Shown: positions 42,901-54,257 of the stretch, piece after piece
Layout: each line of letters opens with the position of its first letter
Numbering within the stretch: position 1 is the stretch's first letter
Assembly: GCA_936440205.1 (NCBI GenBank)
Contig: OW387136.1
Span: 53,929,718-53,993,717 of the forward strand
Origin: Lepidonotus clava
Lineage: Eukaryota; Annelida; Polychaeta; Phyllodocida; Polynoidae
Length of the DNA: 64,000 nucleotides
Direction of reading: 5' to 3'
The notes under the pieces: model-generated
The model's input: the letters and a program-made list of their open reading frames with translations, nothing else
The model's database searches: none
What the model was told of the DNA's origin: nothing
Position numbers and translations under genes: made by a program

Positions 42901-45900
42901 GGGCCGGGGTACGGGCCGCCTTTTCACCCTGTGGACCCCCTGGACGTATAAGTCCTCATACCCTAAATATATCATATCTAACCCTTCATATAGGAGTGTA
43001 CACCGGTCAGCCTACAGGGGGACCCATGTGGATGCCGTCTATATAGGGCAGGGTACGGGCCGGCTCCTCACTCTGTGGACCCCCCTGGATATATATCTAT
43101 AAGTCCTCATACCCTAAATATATCATATCCAACCTTTCATACAGGGGCATACACTGGTAAGCCTACACAGGGGCCCACGTGGATGCCATCTATATGGGTC
43201 GGGGTACGGGTCATCTTCTCACCCTGTGGACCCCCGCTGGATGTATAAGTCCTTATACCCTAAACAGGCGGGTAGCCAGCTTTTTTGAGAGAGGGGTTCG
43301 TTTTTGACTAACAATCTTTTTATTTAGGGGGAGGGTTCGTTTTTTGAATTTTGGTCTAAAATATATATAACAAAATTATTGTAGCTACCAAATAAGTTAT
43401 AAGTCATATTTTAGAGGAGGGTTCATCCAAAGAGGGGTTTGTGCAAATCCCCCCCCCCCCCTCCGGCTATGGGCCTGATAAATATATCATACCTAACCCC
43501 CCACATAGGGGTGTACACAGGTCAGCCTACACAAAGGTCCACGTGGATGCTGTCTGTATGGGCCAGGGTGCGGGCCGTCTCCTCACCCTGGATGTATAAG
43601 TCCTTATACCCTAAATATATCATATCTAACCCTTCATATAGGGGCGTACACCGGTCAGCCTACACGGGGGCCCACGTGGATGCTGTTTATATGGGGCGGG
43701 GTACGGACCGTCTCCTCACCCTGTGGACCCCCCTGGACCGGGTGCCGGTAGAGATGGGTACGCTGGCTGTGGTGGAGGGGTCCCACTCCGCCCCGGGGTA
43801 CGACCGCCTGCAGCAGACTTACGGCAACTGCGACGTCGAGAAAGAGGGACTTGAGGGTAGGTATATATGTTATTTATCATTATCAGTTGGACTTCATAAA
43901 TCACTTTATATTTTACAATATTACTATAACAGGCCCGTAGCCAGCTTTTCTCAGAGGGGGGTTCGTTTTTTTTTTTAAATACATATTTTTTGGATTTATT
44001 GTCATATTTTACATTAAAAATTACAGAAAAAAATCCTCCAAGGGGGGGGGGGTTCGTACAAACCCCTCGAACCCCCCCTGGCTACGGGCCTGTATTAGGA
44101 AACTACACGGAATCACACAATCTCTGAGAGTGTAATATAGCGTCCCGGGTAAAATTTCATCATGAAAATGATATGTTTCAAATCTTGAAGTTACAGCGTG
44201 ATTATGATGAACATGATAAGTGATGAGCGAATCAGTTTAATCAGGGCAACAGCAGAAAATTCAAAAACATTTATTCCGGACTTCCTGCTTATGCTACAGC
44301 ATTGGAGTTGGTAGAAAACATTGGTTTTCTTAGCTATTTCTCATAAGTTAATTTTGATCTAATATATCATAGGTGAGGGCCATAACTATCCAAAAATGTC
44401 TACATTTTTCTCGGTAGTAATTATAAGAGACACAGGGAGACAAAATAATTATTTTTAAGCATTGAGTCTATGGACAGGAAGTTCATTTATGGGCAGTACG
44501 TGTCTCACGCCATAATTTACCCCATACACCGACTGACAAACGGTCTATTTTATGTTCCAAATCTTTAATGTCCATTTCAACTGCCGGTCAAACATTTACG
44601 GCTAGAAATACGTTATAAAATAGTAGTAGCAGAGATTGTTATCAAAAGAAGGCAAAAAGCCAAAGTTGACTTATATGTCAACATGTAGCACCCTGACTTT
44701 GCAGGCACGGGTTGGTTCACCCATGACCCGCTGGAGGTGACCCGGCAGTTCGGTGGGCAGTGGAAGACGGCCGACTTCAACCCGGGAGATGTCCTCATCT
44801 TCACCATACGGTGAGTACTCGCCATATTAAATCATCGATTCTTTAATCAATCTATATATCTAAGATACATAGATATATTACAATATACTACTACTGTTAA
44901 TATTTGCCAGGGCTCGACATTGCCATGGCCCGCCTTCCCTGGGGAAGGTAAAATTTGAGGTGGGGGCAGGTGAAATTTCTGCTATGTAATAATATTACAT
45001 GAATATGGGCAGGTTGAATTTTAGGATCGGGCAGGTAACATTTAGATTATACCTGCCCGACGGGTGACAATATGAAAACCCTTAATGTTGAGCCCTGATA
45101 TCGATTTCTCTTTAAACTACTATTACTGGCAATTGGCATAGGCTGTTACATAATTCCTCAAAATTCACTTTTTTTCGCGTGAAAATTATAATCATAATTT
45201 ACCAGCAGCGGCACTATGGTACTCATTCCAACTTTGGCCCTTTATATAATTTCAGAACGGTGCACATGTCAACGGCCAACCTGACGGATAAAGTCCGGAT
45301 AAGTTGTGACACAAGGTAAGCTAGAGAAAGACGAGATTGGCCAGATCTGATATTTGAATATCGTATCCTTGTATTTCTATTTAATAAGAAAGCTGCTTCC
45401 CTGTATACATTTCAAGGATCGCATACCTATCCACCCTGGTTGATTAGTTTCTATAGCCTGTGTTTGCAATCTCCCTTTAGACCACATTCCTGAATACACA
45501 GAGCCTTGCAGTGTTGAAGTCGGGCCAGGGTATCCCTGTGTGTCTGGTACCCGCCTTGATTTTCCAAAATAAAATGAGAAAATTGTGAAAACCTAAGTGG
45601 ACACCGAGTCTAATTATTTCCTTGTAAGCCCTCGATGTTACTCGGAACCCCCTTTGATTTAGGGTCAGGCTACGCCCCTTCCCTGAACAGATGCGTTTTA
45701 ATGGGGGATCCAAGGGGGGGAGGGCAAGGGGCAATTATTCCTCCTACTAGACCATCTTAAAACTTGGAAGATCTGTGATGCTTATTGATTTGTTGATCCA
45801 CCCAAGTTCCTCCCTTACTTTTCTATTTAACCACTTCCCCCGTTTCCAGGTGGCAGCCGGCCAGCGAGCCCGTGGACGAGCGGTACGTGACCTTGACCCG

Positions 45901-46012
45901 TGACCTCAGTGAGAAGGGGTTGACCTTCGGGCTGTCGGCGAAGGACGACCATGAGCCTACCGCCAACAAGGTCACCATGGCCAAACTCAAGGAGCGCTGG
46001 GGTTTCCAGTGA
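30988..46012 (+). CDS. Phytanoyl-CoA dioxygenase (PhyH) family protein, complete, eight exons
   Basis: Exons are 30988-31145, 40323-40491, 42076-42133, 42633-42696, 43642-43856, 44705-44810, 45256-45315 and 45850-46012. All have AG/GT borders and consistent phases, and they sum to 330 codons plus TGA. PhyH proteins are Fe(II)/2-oxoglutarate-dependent dioxygenases. The iron ligands are visible as the HxD pair H161/D163 in TGAHVDAVYMGRGTDRLL and H260 in TIRTVHMSTANLTDKV; R271 in VRISCDTRWQP is the likely 2-oxoglutarate contact. Other family blocks are FGEEVKTFDYKWLRGV and PVEMGTLAVVEGSHS. No signal peptide or PTS2 is obvious at the N-terminus, so it may be cytosolic. The substrate is unknown. 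The start ATG is the first in an open frame and is followed by a normal N-terminal exon. The gene is unusual for tandem arrays at three exon borders, described separately. Confidence 0.92.
31091..39996 (+). repeat. 106-bp minisatellite, 84 copies, made of the exon 1 edge and splice donor
   Basis: The unit starts with the last 55 bases of exon 1 (GTAACCACCTCCTGG to CACAAAGG), then the donor GTGGGTATAGG, then intron sequence ending TGGTATATATAA. The copy start at 31091 (inside exon 1) and the last at 39889 are 8,798 bases apart, exactly 83 x 106, so there are 84 units with no net indels. The final copy is degenerate. Marker variants recur every 2,650 bp (25 units): for example ATATATATGTAACC at 33521, 36171 and 38821, and a GGACACACAGAAAG variant at 34136, 36786 and 39436. 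This is a higher-order repeat present about three times. The block GAACTCAACCACAAAGGG is nearly constant across copies. Confidence 0.95.
40085..40195. mobile_element. Family D fragment
   Basis: It contains AAATTGATCACAAATATGG, then GTGACGTCATCTGCACAACG, the reverse complement of the family D end at 28466. Only one end is preserved. Confidence 0.4.
40402..41880 (+). repeat. 140-bp tandem array made of the exon 2 edge and splice donor
   Basis: Exon 2 ends at 40491. The following intron repeats the last part of that exon plus donor GTAGGTCAGG and G-rich intron, with unit starts (GTTGGACCAGGACAAACTGG) at 40541, 40681, 40821, 40961 and 41093. More worn copies of the exon end (CATCCCCAACATG then GTAGCT or GTAAGT) continue to about 41,872. 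The spacers are strings of GGGGTCA with strong G-quadruplex potential. Long open frames across the array are read-through of exon-derived units and not a separate gene. Confidence 0.9.
42189..42447. mobile_element. TIR element family A, copy 2
   Basis: It is a diverged relative of 13893-14239: ends ATTAAAGGGGGGCAC and GTTGGGCCCTTTTAAAA, and a shared inner block (GCTAGTTTTCATGGCTAGTA). It lies in an intron of the PhyH gene. Confidence 0.65.
42896..43641 (+). repeat. Tandem partial copies of PhyH exon 5 with their splice acceptors
   Basis: Before the real exon 5 (start 43642) there are three earlier acceptor-plus-exon starts at 42994, 43145 and 43509, each after a CATATAG/CATACAG/CACATAG site, and an older partial copy at about 42898-42946. 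Each carries the HVDAV iron-site region but stops after CTGTGGACCCCC or similar and returns to intron (TAAGTCCTCATACCC). The unit is about 150 bp. The one at 42994 is open through the copied part; others are not. A TIR element (43265-43477) has inserted between copies. Confidence 0.85.
43265..43477. mobile_element. CAGGCCCGTAGCCAG-type TIR element, copy 1
   Basis: The ends are CAGGCGGGTAGCCAGC and CCGGCTATGGGCCTG, with flanks CTAAA and ATAAA (5-bp duplication, one change). It interrupts the exon 5 array. Confidence 0.7.
43930..44092. mobile_element. CAGGCCCGTAGCCAG-type TIR element, copy 2
   Basis: The ends are CAGGCCCGTAGCCAGC and CTGGCTACGGGCCTG, with flanks TATAA and TATTA. It lies in the intron after exon 5. 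Confidence 0.75.
44908..45097. mobile_element. AGGGCTCGACATT-type TIR element, copy 1
   Basis: The ends are CAGGGCTCGACATTGCC and TTAATGTTGAGCCCTG. The interior has inverted GGCAGGT/ACCTGCC blocks. A second copy is at 52312-52477. Confidence 0.7.
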
Positions 46013-46705
46013 GCCTTCTATGAACAGGGACAGTTAAATGGATTCTAAATCCAAAAACATATGCCTCATTAGGTACAGGTATATGAATATAGTTTCTGAA
46101 TACACGTAGCTATTTTTTGCCGAATAAGATAATAATTGATGGCAGCTTTCCTTAATTGTATTGAACAGGGTGCCCAAGCTTCTTTTTTAAAAAGAATTTT
46201 AAGAACTTCTTATGGCCACGGGTTTCTTTTTTGTTTATTTCAAAATATGTCAGACCCACTTGGGTCTAAGAATGCATTTGTGCAGGAACGTATGCACATC
46301 TAAGAAAGAGTTTGAGGGTGCGCACATGATTAATATAAGGCCCTTAATCCAATTCTATATGTAAGTTCACTCAATGATAATAAAAAAGAGGAGGCCAAAT
46401 TTAAATGACAAATTTATTACAGCGATAATGAGATAGTAAAGCACAGAAATGGAATCATTGTGATAATGTTTTAGACTTAACAAACAAACAGACATATACT
46501 CATGTGGACTCACGTTTGACATAAACTACAACGACCGACCTATCCTATGTATATCAGGATAGCAGCCAGTCGATCCGGCGTAAATCAAATTCGATGAATG
46601 TATGTTGTAGTTTGTTCATTCATGGTGTACTGTTTTCGGTATAGATCACATGTGAGTCCGACGTAAAGGTTAGGGGTACACAGCGGGTGGGGTGTGGCTA
46701 CCCTA
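46013..46705. other. 3' ends of two converging genes
   Basis: This is the space between the PhyH stop (46012) and the NUDC stop (46706). The two genes converge here, so both 3' untranslated regions must lie in it. An AATAAAAA at 46,378-46,385 could serve the plus-strand gene. No other feature was seen. Confidence 0.4.
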
Positions 46706-49700
46706 TCACGAGAACTTGCACTTGGAGAAGTCCATCTCAGGATGCTGCTGCATAAACCTGGGAAGAAAATAGTATTTATTTAGTTTATCATTCGTCACAA
46801 GGAGCTTCATTATATTAATCTACAAGTGGCTTCGCCAGGCAGTAAAAACACTGTCAGGGACAAAATCCCTCCAGGATTCGAACCGACAACGTAGGGCTTT
46901 GGAGGCAGGTTAGCTAACCCTTGAAGCCATGCAGAGGATGAGAGTGGAACTTAATAATGGTGTCGTGACCTAATTTGCTGGTTCCTATATGTCCTTTAAA
47001 AGCAGTTTCATAAATCAGCGCTGGTTCTTGGTATGACTTGAAGTAAACTCAGTATGTAGACTGTAACATGCGAAAGAACACCATTTTAGAAGTAGTTTTG
47101 ACTATAAAGAAGTCAGTGAAACCTTCCAAAAGTACAGTGAAGATATGGTTTTAATTTGGTTCTATGAGTACTGAATATGATTAGAATTGAATTTACTTGT
47201 AGATTAATGATTTACAACTAATTCGTCTATGGCTGAGTAGATTGTTGTATACACATTGATCTACTTTCATGTTAATAAAAGCAATTCATGGAGCTAGTCT
47301 CCGCTGGAATTTTTCCTTTAATTCAAATAATCATCACAGAATCTCTTATGCTTTTCTTGTAGGGCTCCACATACCTTAACTGACTTACTGCAGGTTAACT
47401 GGGGTGAAGGCAGGGGCATTTATAGACTTTTTGTGAACCACAGGTTTTATCTGAATGGTGTGCAGACGTTAAGTTTTAGGGCGTTATGGTGATTCAAAAG
47501 GCCATGATAAACTCACTTTTTCATGACGTCTTGTTTCTGCTGCTCGTCGGATGTGGGCAGTCCCATCTCCTTCTGCCGCTGGTCGTACATCATCTTCTCC
47601 ACCATGGACCGCGTCTCTCCATCAAGGTCTGACAGCTGAAGGAACAAAGAAACAATAGTCTATGGCGTTGAATACTGACCAAAAAGTTGGGCACGCCTAG
47701 ATAAAGAACGCTTTTGGTGTTGCGATTCTATCAGCACATATGGCCTAGATAAAAATACTGGAAAAAGAAAACTGTTCATAAATTTCAAGTTGCAAAATCT
47801 GGGAAGTAAATAATCATTCATATTTGGATAATGCTCTGGCTTACAATTTGGTATATGGTTGAAATTAGAGTGATTGGATATGAAATTGGAGATTTTGCTC
47901 ATTTCGAAATAAGGTGAAATATCAAAATCTTGGGAAAAAAAAGTTTGAAAAATCAAACATGTTTCAGAGATACGTTTTGATAAAAGAAAATTGTATTCCA
48001 ATCGTAAATAGATTGGGTTTTCTGGGTTAAGGCAGACACTGAGAACAAACTTCACTGTGTTCATGTCAATACTAACAAAAAAAGATTTATCAATCTGTTA
48101 TTTCAAACATCTCAGTATGTGTAGACAGAATGTGTGACGGTCTGAGGGCACGTCGCTTACCTTTGAGTTCTCGGGGTTGACCTTCTTGGTGTTAATCTCG
48201 GGGTCGCTCTCCACGATCCGACTCCACCACTCCATCTTGTTGACCTGTGGAGGAAAGGAGATGGGTTTAAAATTAAGCTAAAGAAGAACTCAAATTAATC
48301 TTAATCAACTCTATAAGTGTATATTTCTGCCTGTAAAACCAACTGGGCCTACAATAGAACTGTTGAATCTGATTGTGAAAACGAGTTATCTTACAGGCTT
48401 AAAAGAAAAGAAAAAGACATTTTAAGAGCTATGTGGGCTCAAATGATCACTGGACGTTTAACAATGCATGTCACTGGGGAGTGGTGTCCATGGGAAGTAG
48501 AGCGTTGATTAATCATTCCCAGAAGTCTGAGATATAGCCGCAAACTCTACTTTTTCTCAAGATATAACATCATATCTCACCGTGATATGACCCAAGCTGT
48601 TGTTACGGCATAAAACACATCATTCTTTCTATAACGCAGAATGAGCTAAAATGGCAACACACTTTTCTATATTTGTAATGCATTAGGACCTACCTTCTCG
48701 ATGCTGATGACGATAAGTTTCTTGTCCTCGAGGCACCAGGTGGACTCTTCCACTTTGATCTCCTTAGGCAGCGCGCTGTCGATGATGGGCGGGTGGCCCT
48801 TCAGGCCTACCTTCAGGTGCTGGGGGGGTAGGAGGGATAACGTCAAACAAAACTCAGATAACTAAGGTTCACATTAAGTCATTTCCCTGTCTATGATGGG
48901 CGGGTGGCCCTTCAGGGCCACCTTCAGGTGCTGGGGGTAGGAGCGATAACGTCAAACAAAACTCAGATAACTAAGGTTCACATTAAGTCATTTCCCTGTC
49001 TATGATGGGCGGGTGGCCCTTCAGGGCTACCTTCAGGTGCTGGGGGTAGGAGCGATAACGTCAAACAAAACTCTGCGGCCAATAACTAAGGTTCACATTA
49101 AGTCATTTCCCTGTCTATGATGGGCGGGTGGCCCTTCAGGGCTACCTTTCGGTGCTGGAGGGGTAGAAAGGACGACGTAAAACAAAACTCAACGGGCAAT
49201 AACCAAGGTTCACATTAAGTCATTTCCCTGTCTATGATGGGCGGGTGGCCCTTCAGGGCTACCTTTCGGTGCTGGAGGGGTAGAAAGGACGACATAAAAC
49301 AAAACTCAATGGGCAATAACCAAGGTCCATATTAAGTCATTTCCCTGTCTATGATGGGCGGGTGGCCCTTCAGGGCTACCTTTCGGTGCTGGAGGGGTAG
49401 AAAGGACGATGTCAAACAAAACTCAACAGGCAATGACCAAGGTCCACATTTAGTTATTTCCCTGTCTATGATGGGCGGGTGGCCCTTCAGGGCTACCTTC
49501 AGGTGCTGGGGGTAGGAAGGATAATGTCAAACAAAACTCAGCGGGCAATAACTAAGGTTCACATTAAGTCATTTCTCCGTCGATGATGGGCAGTTGATGC
49601 TTCAGGTGCTGGGGGTAGGAGGGAAAACGTGAAACAAAACTCAGCGGGCAATAACTAAGGTTCACATTAAGTCATTTCGCCATTGATGATGGGCGGGTGA

Positions 49701-50317
49701 CACTTAATGCTGACAGGTGAACGAACAATGTCAATCAAAACTCACCCTGCCACAACTACCACTAAATTATTCCCTTTATGTCTAATGGATACGGGCAAAT
49801 TTGTGTTCGATCTTTCGATGCTACCGCTTCAAAAGATAAAAAAAATTATTCCTTTTATGTTACGTGTCGACATAAATATACATGCCCAAATCTTGGCCGT
49901 TGCTAAATATCTCACGTCAACTTTTAAATTCCTATATCATTTTAATCAAAGTGTTGTTCGAGTTAAGAGACTCATACATTCTGTTAGCTAGAAGAGTAAC
50001 AGAATATTCCCACTATATGTTCATGATGTCAACACTTACCCTTTTCTCTATTTCGACCACTAAATCTCGACTCTTTACGGGGAAGGAAACTTTCAGAGGA
50101 ACGCGAATCTACAATGGAAATGGTGACAACAGATAAGATTCTGACAATAATCATGTCCATAAGTAACTGTAACCAAGCTTTCAAGATAAAGACAGTATAA
50201 GTAAAGTAATAACTTAAGTTTTTTGAATATGCCGATATACAAAAAGAAAGTGTGGCTTGCAACTGAGGAAATCGTGACAGATGGCTTGCAATTTTGGACG
50301 TTATTATTAATTCACGT

Positions 50318-50358
<41 letters not shown>

Positions 50359-52783
50359 TTTACTTACAATTCAGAATTTACTGTAGAACTCTTATTTTCT
50401 TCGAGACAAACGAGTGTGGCTTTGGATTTCGTTTTATTCATAATAAATGTATGTGGCATGTCCCCTTATTTATCTCCTCCACTCACCTCGCACTCTGATA
50501 AGGTTTGGGTCCAGCTGTAGTTCTCAAGGTCACAGCCGTTGCCAGAGTTTGGTTTTAATTTGTTTTTGTCTTTCTCATCTTCTTCTCCCTCTTCTTCGTC
50601 ATCATCCTGAATTCACAAATCATTTGCAAGGGCGTATATAGAGAGAAAGATTTATACAAACATGAATTAAATTGTACATTTTAATAAGTTTAATAAACGC
50701 CACTTTATTCAATATGAGTATTCAAAAATAGTTTTATTCTGCCATATCTAATTACATGAAAAATTTACTGCAAATATCCAAAGCGTATTTCAAGATCAGA
50801 AAATGGGACAATTTAAAAACATGAACAGATGGACCAAAACTGGTTAAAAAGATCCAAGTTACATTAAGTTCAGAGTCACACTAGCGTGCAGGTCTTCCTC
50901 ACCTTTTTGTCGCCGTCCTCTTTAGGTTTACTGGCGTCGGGCTTATCAGTGTCTGTACCTTTACTCTCCGTGGGATTCTTCTCCTAAATCACGAAAAAAA
51001 ACACACTACAATGTGTAGGATGCTCTGACAAATATATAATTGAGACCAGTTTACATTTATTTGAATATTTAATGTGAAAAACAGCCCAGCTATCACTTAT
51101 ACAAATCTGTGTATAAGTATTACTATTTCAGTGTAGGTGACAATCTTGTTAAAGTGCCAGACATTGTGTCCGACTTCCAGCAGCTTTTATCGGACGTTTG
51201 CCCGCGATACAAGCATGATATACTATACTTTTTCTAAGTTTTCCTCAGACATTGTGTCCAACGTTTTAGATCTGTGTCGGACATTATGGATAAACCATCG
51301 GACATGTCTGTCAAAAATGACGTTTTAAAAAACACTGCTTTTTCGCTGACCTTATCTAATTCTTTCTGGAGTTTTTCTGCCTCCTCATCTGTAAGTTCTT
51401 TGATTTTGGGTTCCTCTTCTTTCTGAGCTGCCTTAGCTTCCTCTTCGGCCTTCTTGGCGAGGCGCTCTTTCCGCCTCTTCTCCGCATCCTCTCGCTCCTT
51501 CTTCTCCTTCTCCGCCCGACCTAGCGCTGTCTTCTCATGGCGCTTAAACTGCTCTGTCATCAACTGCAAATGAGAAAATGTAACGTTACATTGCATTCTA
51601 TACTCTATAGTACAGTACATGGATACAACTACAGTTCACCTAGTTTCAATCAAGGAGTTTACACAGATGAGACTTTGAAGCTAATAACACATACACATTT
51701 AGACATGATAATGATATGTCTTTATTTTACGGTTTGTTGTTTATCCTCTATTTACATGTCCATATATAATCATGGGGCGAAGCACTTTTTTCCAATCGTG
51801 TTTAGAGTTTATAGATTAAGAGCATGCTATTAAAGATCACCCACAAAAAAAACTCACCTTCTGGGCAGCACCGGAACCGCCTCCAGTGTAGAAATCCGTT
51901 TTTCGTGACAGGAAATTGAAAATTATATCCAACATCTGAAAAGAAAATGCAACCACGTTATTTTAAAATCAACCTATCATAACGGTTTGCACTGAGTTTT
52001 TACATTTAAAACGATTTGTTATAGAACTGTTTGAGTGACAACACCATCTGGTTAAGTTAACCCAGTAATGTTAATTCCTACAAATTTCCAAAATCCCCTT
52101 AAAACCATCATAATTAACTGTACTTTCTCTAAAAGTTATATGAAATTCAAGTTTGAATTGTTAGCTATAGATAAGCATTTGTATAAGGCAGATCGTCAAT
52201 ATCAATAGAGTAGATCATCCAGGACTAAGGGCAGATAATCCATAGATGTATACACATATCTACTTCGCGTCTTTATTATAGAATTAGAAATAGTATAAAG
52301 TTGACACTGCGAGGCTGGACATTAGCATTGCCCGCCTGTCCGATGGGTAGGCAAAATTTCATTATACGATAATAAAGTGGTAAAGAACCGCAGCTGAATA
52401 TAATTGTGGGGCAGGTAAAACTTGACCTGCACCTGCCCGACGAGCAGCAAAGTTAAGACGGCTTAATGTTGAGCCCTAGACAGAAGTTTAACTTTAGAAG
52501 TGATGTTCCTGGTATTCAATAGACATAGATGGAAATGCCTACACATCTATCTTATCAATAGGCAACAGGCCTCATTACATCCAGCTTATAAGGTGTCCTG
52601 TCCACACGCACACCCAGCCTCAGGACCCCTGACAGAACCCACTGTGTGGCCTGGGGACAGGGGTAGACCTCCGGGGTTTACATGCACTGATGCAGCAGAA
52701 CTATGGGTGTCCATTTTAATAATTTATTTTTATTGACAACTCAAAGTCCACAAAGGCGTATGTGCCATTCCCATATGTGTATG

Positions 52784-52841
<58 letters not shown>

Positions 52842-54090
52842 ATAGTTGAATATAGTTTTTTATAAGTTATAATAAATAATTATTATAAGTAATATAATAA
52901 ATATAAGTATGAATATAAATATAACTGTTAAGTAATATAGTTTAATACGAATACGAATATTTATTGACTAATGTAAAGCAGTACATTCATGTCACAGTAG
53001 GGTCAGGTGTTGCCTGTACAATCTCATACACTTTTTTGATAATAATAAATACAAATACATTTGATGGCTTCCTCCAGAGATTTGCTTGTACAAATAGGTT
53101 GTAAGTTTAGGATCATTTTTGTTTTGGAGCTGTCAGATAAAGATTTGTAGTTGTTTATGTACTAATATAATCAGGGTTCCCACGCATTTTCGAAAATCAA
53201 TTTAAGACCTTTTTAAGACCAAGATTTGGACAAATTAAGACCTTTCGACCGCATGCAAAGAGAAATTTCAGAATATATTCTAGGATTAAATTTCAATAAA
53301 ATGTACTCATTTATAAGCAGGATTTGGAATTTTCATGGTTACTTCATTTTACCTTCTCAAAAAAAGTTCAATTTAAGACCTTTTTAAGACCTCTAGCAAG
53401 AAAACTGTCAAATTTAAGACCTTTTTAATTAAGGCCTTAAATTTTAGAAAATCAATTTAAGACCTCTTAAGACCTGCTTGGGAACCCTGATAATACAAGT
53501 TTAATATAGATCTTCCGTGAGCCCTGAATAGACGAAATCAAACTACAATGTTGACTGCTTAGAAAATGCTATTTTATTTGAAGTAGTGTAAGAAGTGACA
53601 GCCTATGAGGCAATTTTTGTTGCCGTTTGATGAATCAACATGATTGGGTTTCTGGAGTGTTCTACATCTTTCTTGACTCGAGTCTTGCAACCTGGCTTCT
53701 GGTAGGCCTATTTAATTACTATTTCTAAACAACTACACGGGTGACACTACGCACTTCATCCCGTACAATAGGGATACAACAATCTGAAAGCAGCACAAAA
53801 CTAATCTGTTGATAAGCGGAAACAAATCTGACAGGAAAAAACAAGTCTCTGCAGTGCGTTGAACAACAACGTGAGAGTGCTTGTCATGGCGAACCTCCCC
53901 CCTGTCGGCGTTCTGAAAACCACTGACAGCGAACAAAGTACAAGACCAAAACTATCAGAATTTCGCCTGTATATTCCTGTTGTCCCTATCTAAAGTCTGG
54001 CCTTTTATTTACCTCCTGCACTCCTCCCTCACACTGCTGCGCCATGGCGAGCAGCATGCCGTCGAAGCGTTCGGGGTCCGCGTCCGCCAT
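46706..54090 (-). CDS. NUDC: NUDC, nuclear migration protein nudC, complete, ten exons
   Basis: Exons are 54090-54013, 51935-51858, 51563-51351, 50983-50903, 50606-50487, 50108-50040, 48819-48694, 48244-48161, 47635-47517 and 46757-46706; they sum to 339 codons plus TGA. NudC is an Hsp90 co-chaperone that helps stabilise LIS1/dynein components in microtubule transport and mitosis. Seen here: the N-terminal block [19 protein letters not shown], the [12 protein letters not shown] segment, a charged coiled coil in exon 3 ending [13 protein letters not shown], an acidic stretch, the p23/CS domain (about residues 178-262; [24 protein letters not shown]) and the conserved C-terminus [28 protein letters not shown] and [12 protein letters not shown]. 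It is close to the vertebrate length (331). Its promoter is shared with the gene at 54258. An array copied from exon 7 lies in the intron before it. Confidence 0.97.
46855..46930 (-). repeat. tRNA-like SINE head in NUDC intron
   Basis: On the minus strand there is a perfect B box, GGTTCGAATCC, preceded by an A-box-like TGGCTTCAAGGGTTAGC. The arms do not form a proper acceptor stem, so it is read as a tRNA-derived repeat. Confidence 0.45.
48535..48630 (+). repeat. SINE tail fragment
   Basis: CTCACCGTGATATGACCCA, followed by GTTGTTACGGCATAAAAC, resembles the 3' part of the SINE at 29182-29539 (CTCACCATGATATGACCATA). Only the tail is present. Confidence 0.55.
48784..49720 (-). repeat. Tandem array made of the 5' edge of NUDC exon 7 with its acceptor
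   Basis: Real exon 7 starts at 48819. In the intron upstream of it (rightwards here), units of about 108-118 bp repeat the C-rich acceptor, CACCTGAAGGT, AGGGCCACCCGCCCATC and ATAGACAG, then intron GGAAATGACTTAATGTGAA. The plus-strand marker ATGATGGGCGGGTGGCCC recurs near 48896, 49003, 49119, 49236, 49351 and 49468, with two shorter copies after 49,580. The copied exon part is open but runs into TAA soon after. Confidence 0.9.
50320..50355 (+). repeat. Poly-T tract, 36 bases
   Basis: An uninterrupted T run in the NUDC intron between exons 5 and 6. On the NUDC strand it is poly-A; no retroposed body was recognised next to it. Confidence 0.9.
52312..52477. mobile_element. AGGGCTCGACATT-type TIR element, copy 2
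   Basis: The ends are AGGCTGGACATTAGC and CTTAATGTTGAGCCCT. It lies in NUDC intron 1. Confidence 0.65.
52787..52851 (+). repeat. TA dinucleotide microsatellite
   Basis: About 65 bases of nearly pure TA repeat in NUDC intron 1, with one phase change. Confidence 0.95.
53172..53489. mobile_element. CAGGGTTCCCA-type TIR element (hAT-like)
   Basis: The ends are CAGGGTTCCCACGC and CTTGGGAACCCTG. A perfect 5-bp duplication ATAAT flanks it (53167-53171, 53490-53494). The interior has inverted TTAAGACC repeats. No transposase. Similar ends are known in hAT-type elements. Confidence 0.75.
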
Positions 54091-54257
54091 GTTGGATTCT
54101 GGAAATGGCGGAAGTCGTTTCGCGAGATTTGGGACGAGATCTGAAGTCACTCTGCCGCACCGACACTCTCAGCTCTCACCGTTAGCAGAGTGGGCGTGCG
54201 GAGGGCGACTCGCCGCAGAGTGACCCGCAGTACGCACGCGCCGTCTCCAATGAAAAC
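54091..54257. promoter_or_regulatory. Bidirectional promoter between NUDC and the gene at 54258
   Basis: The two start codons are 167 bp apart and diverge. The space is G/C-rich and TATA-less. It holds AAATGGCGGAAGT (54103-54115), a YY1-like and ETS-like overlap, and TTTCGCGAGA (54118-54127), the reverse of the TCTCGCGA motif known in CpG-island and bidirectional promoters. A 10-bp inverted repeat, GTCACTCTGC and GCAGAGTGAC, lies in its middle. A short upstream ATG (54250) on the plus strand reads only eight codons in, to TAA. The motif roles are inferred. Confidence 0.65.
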
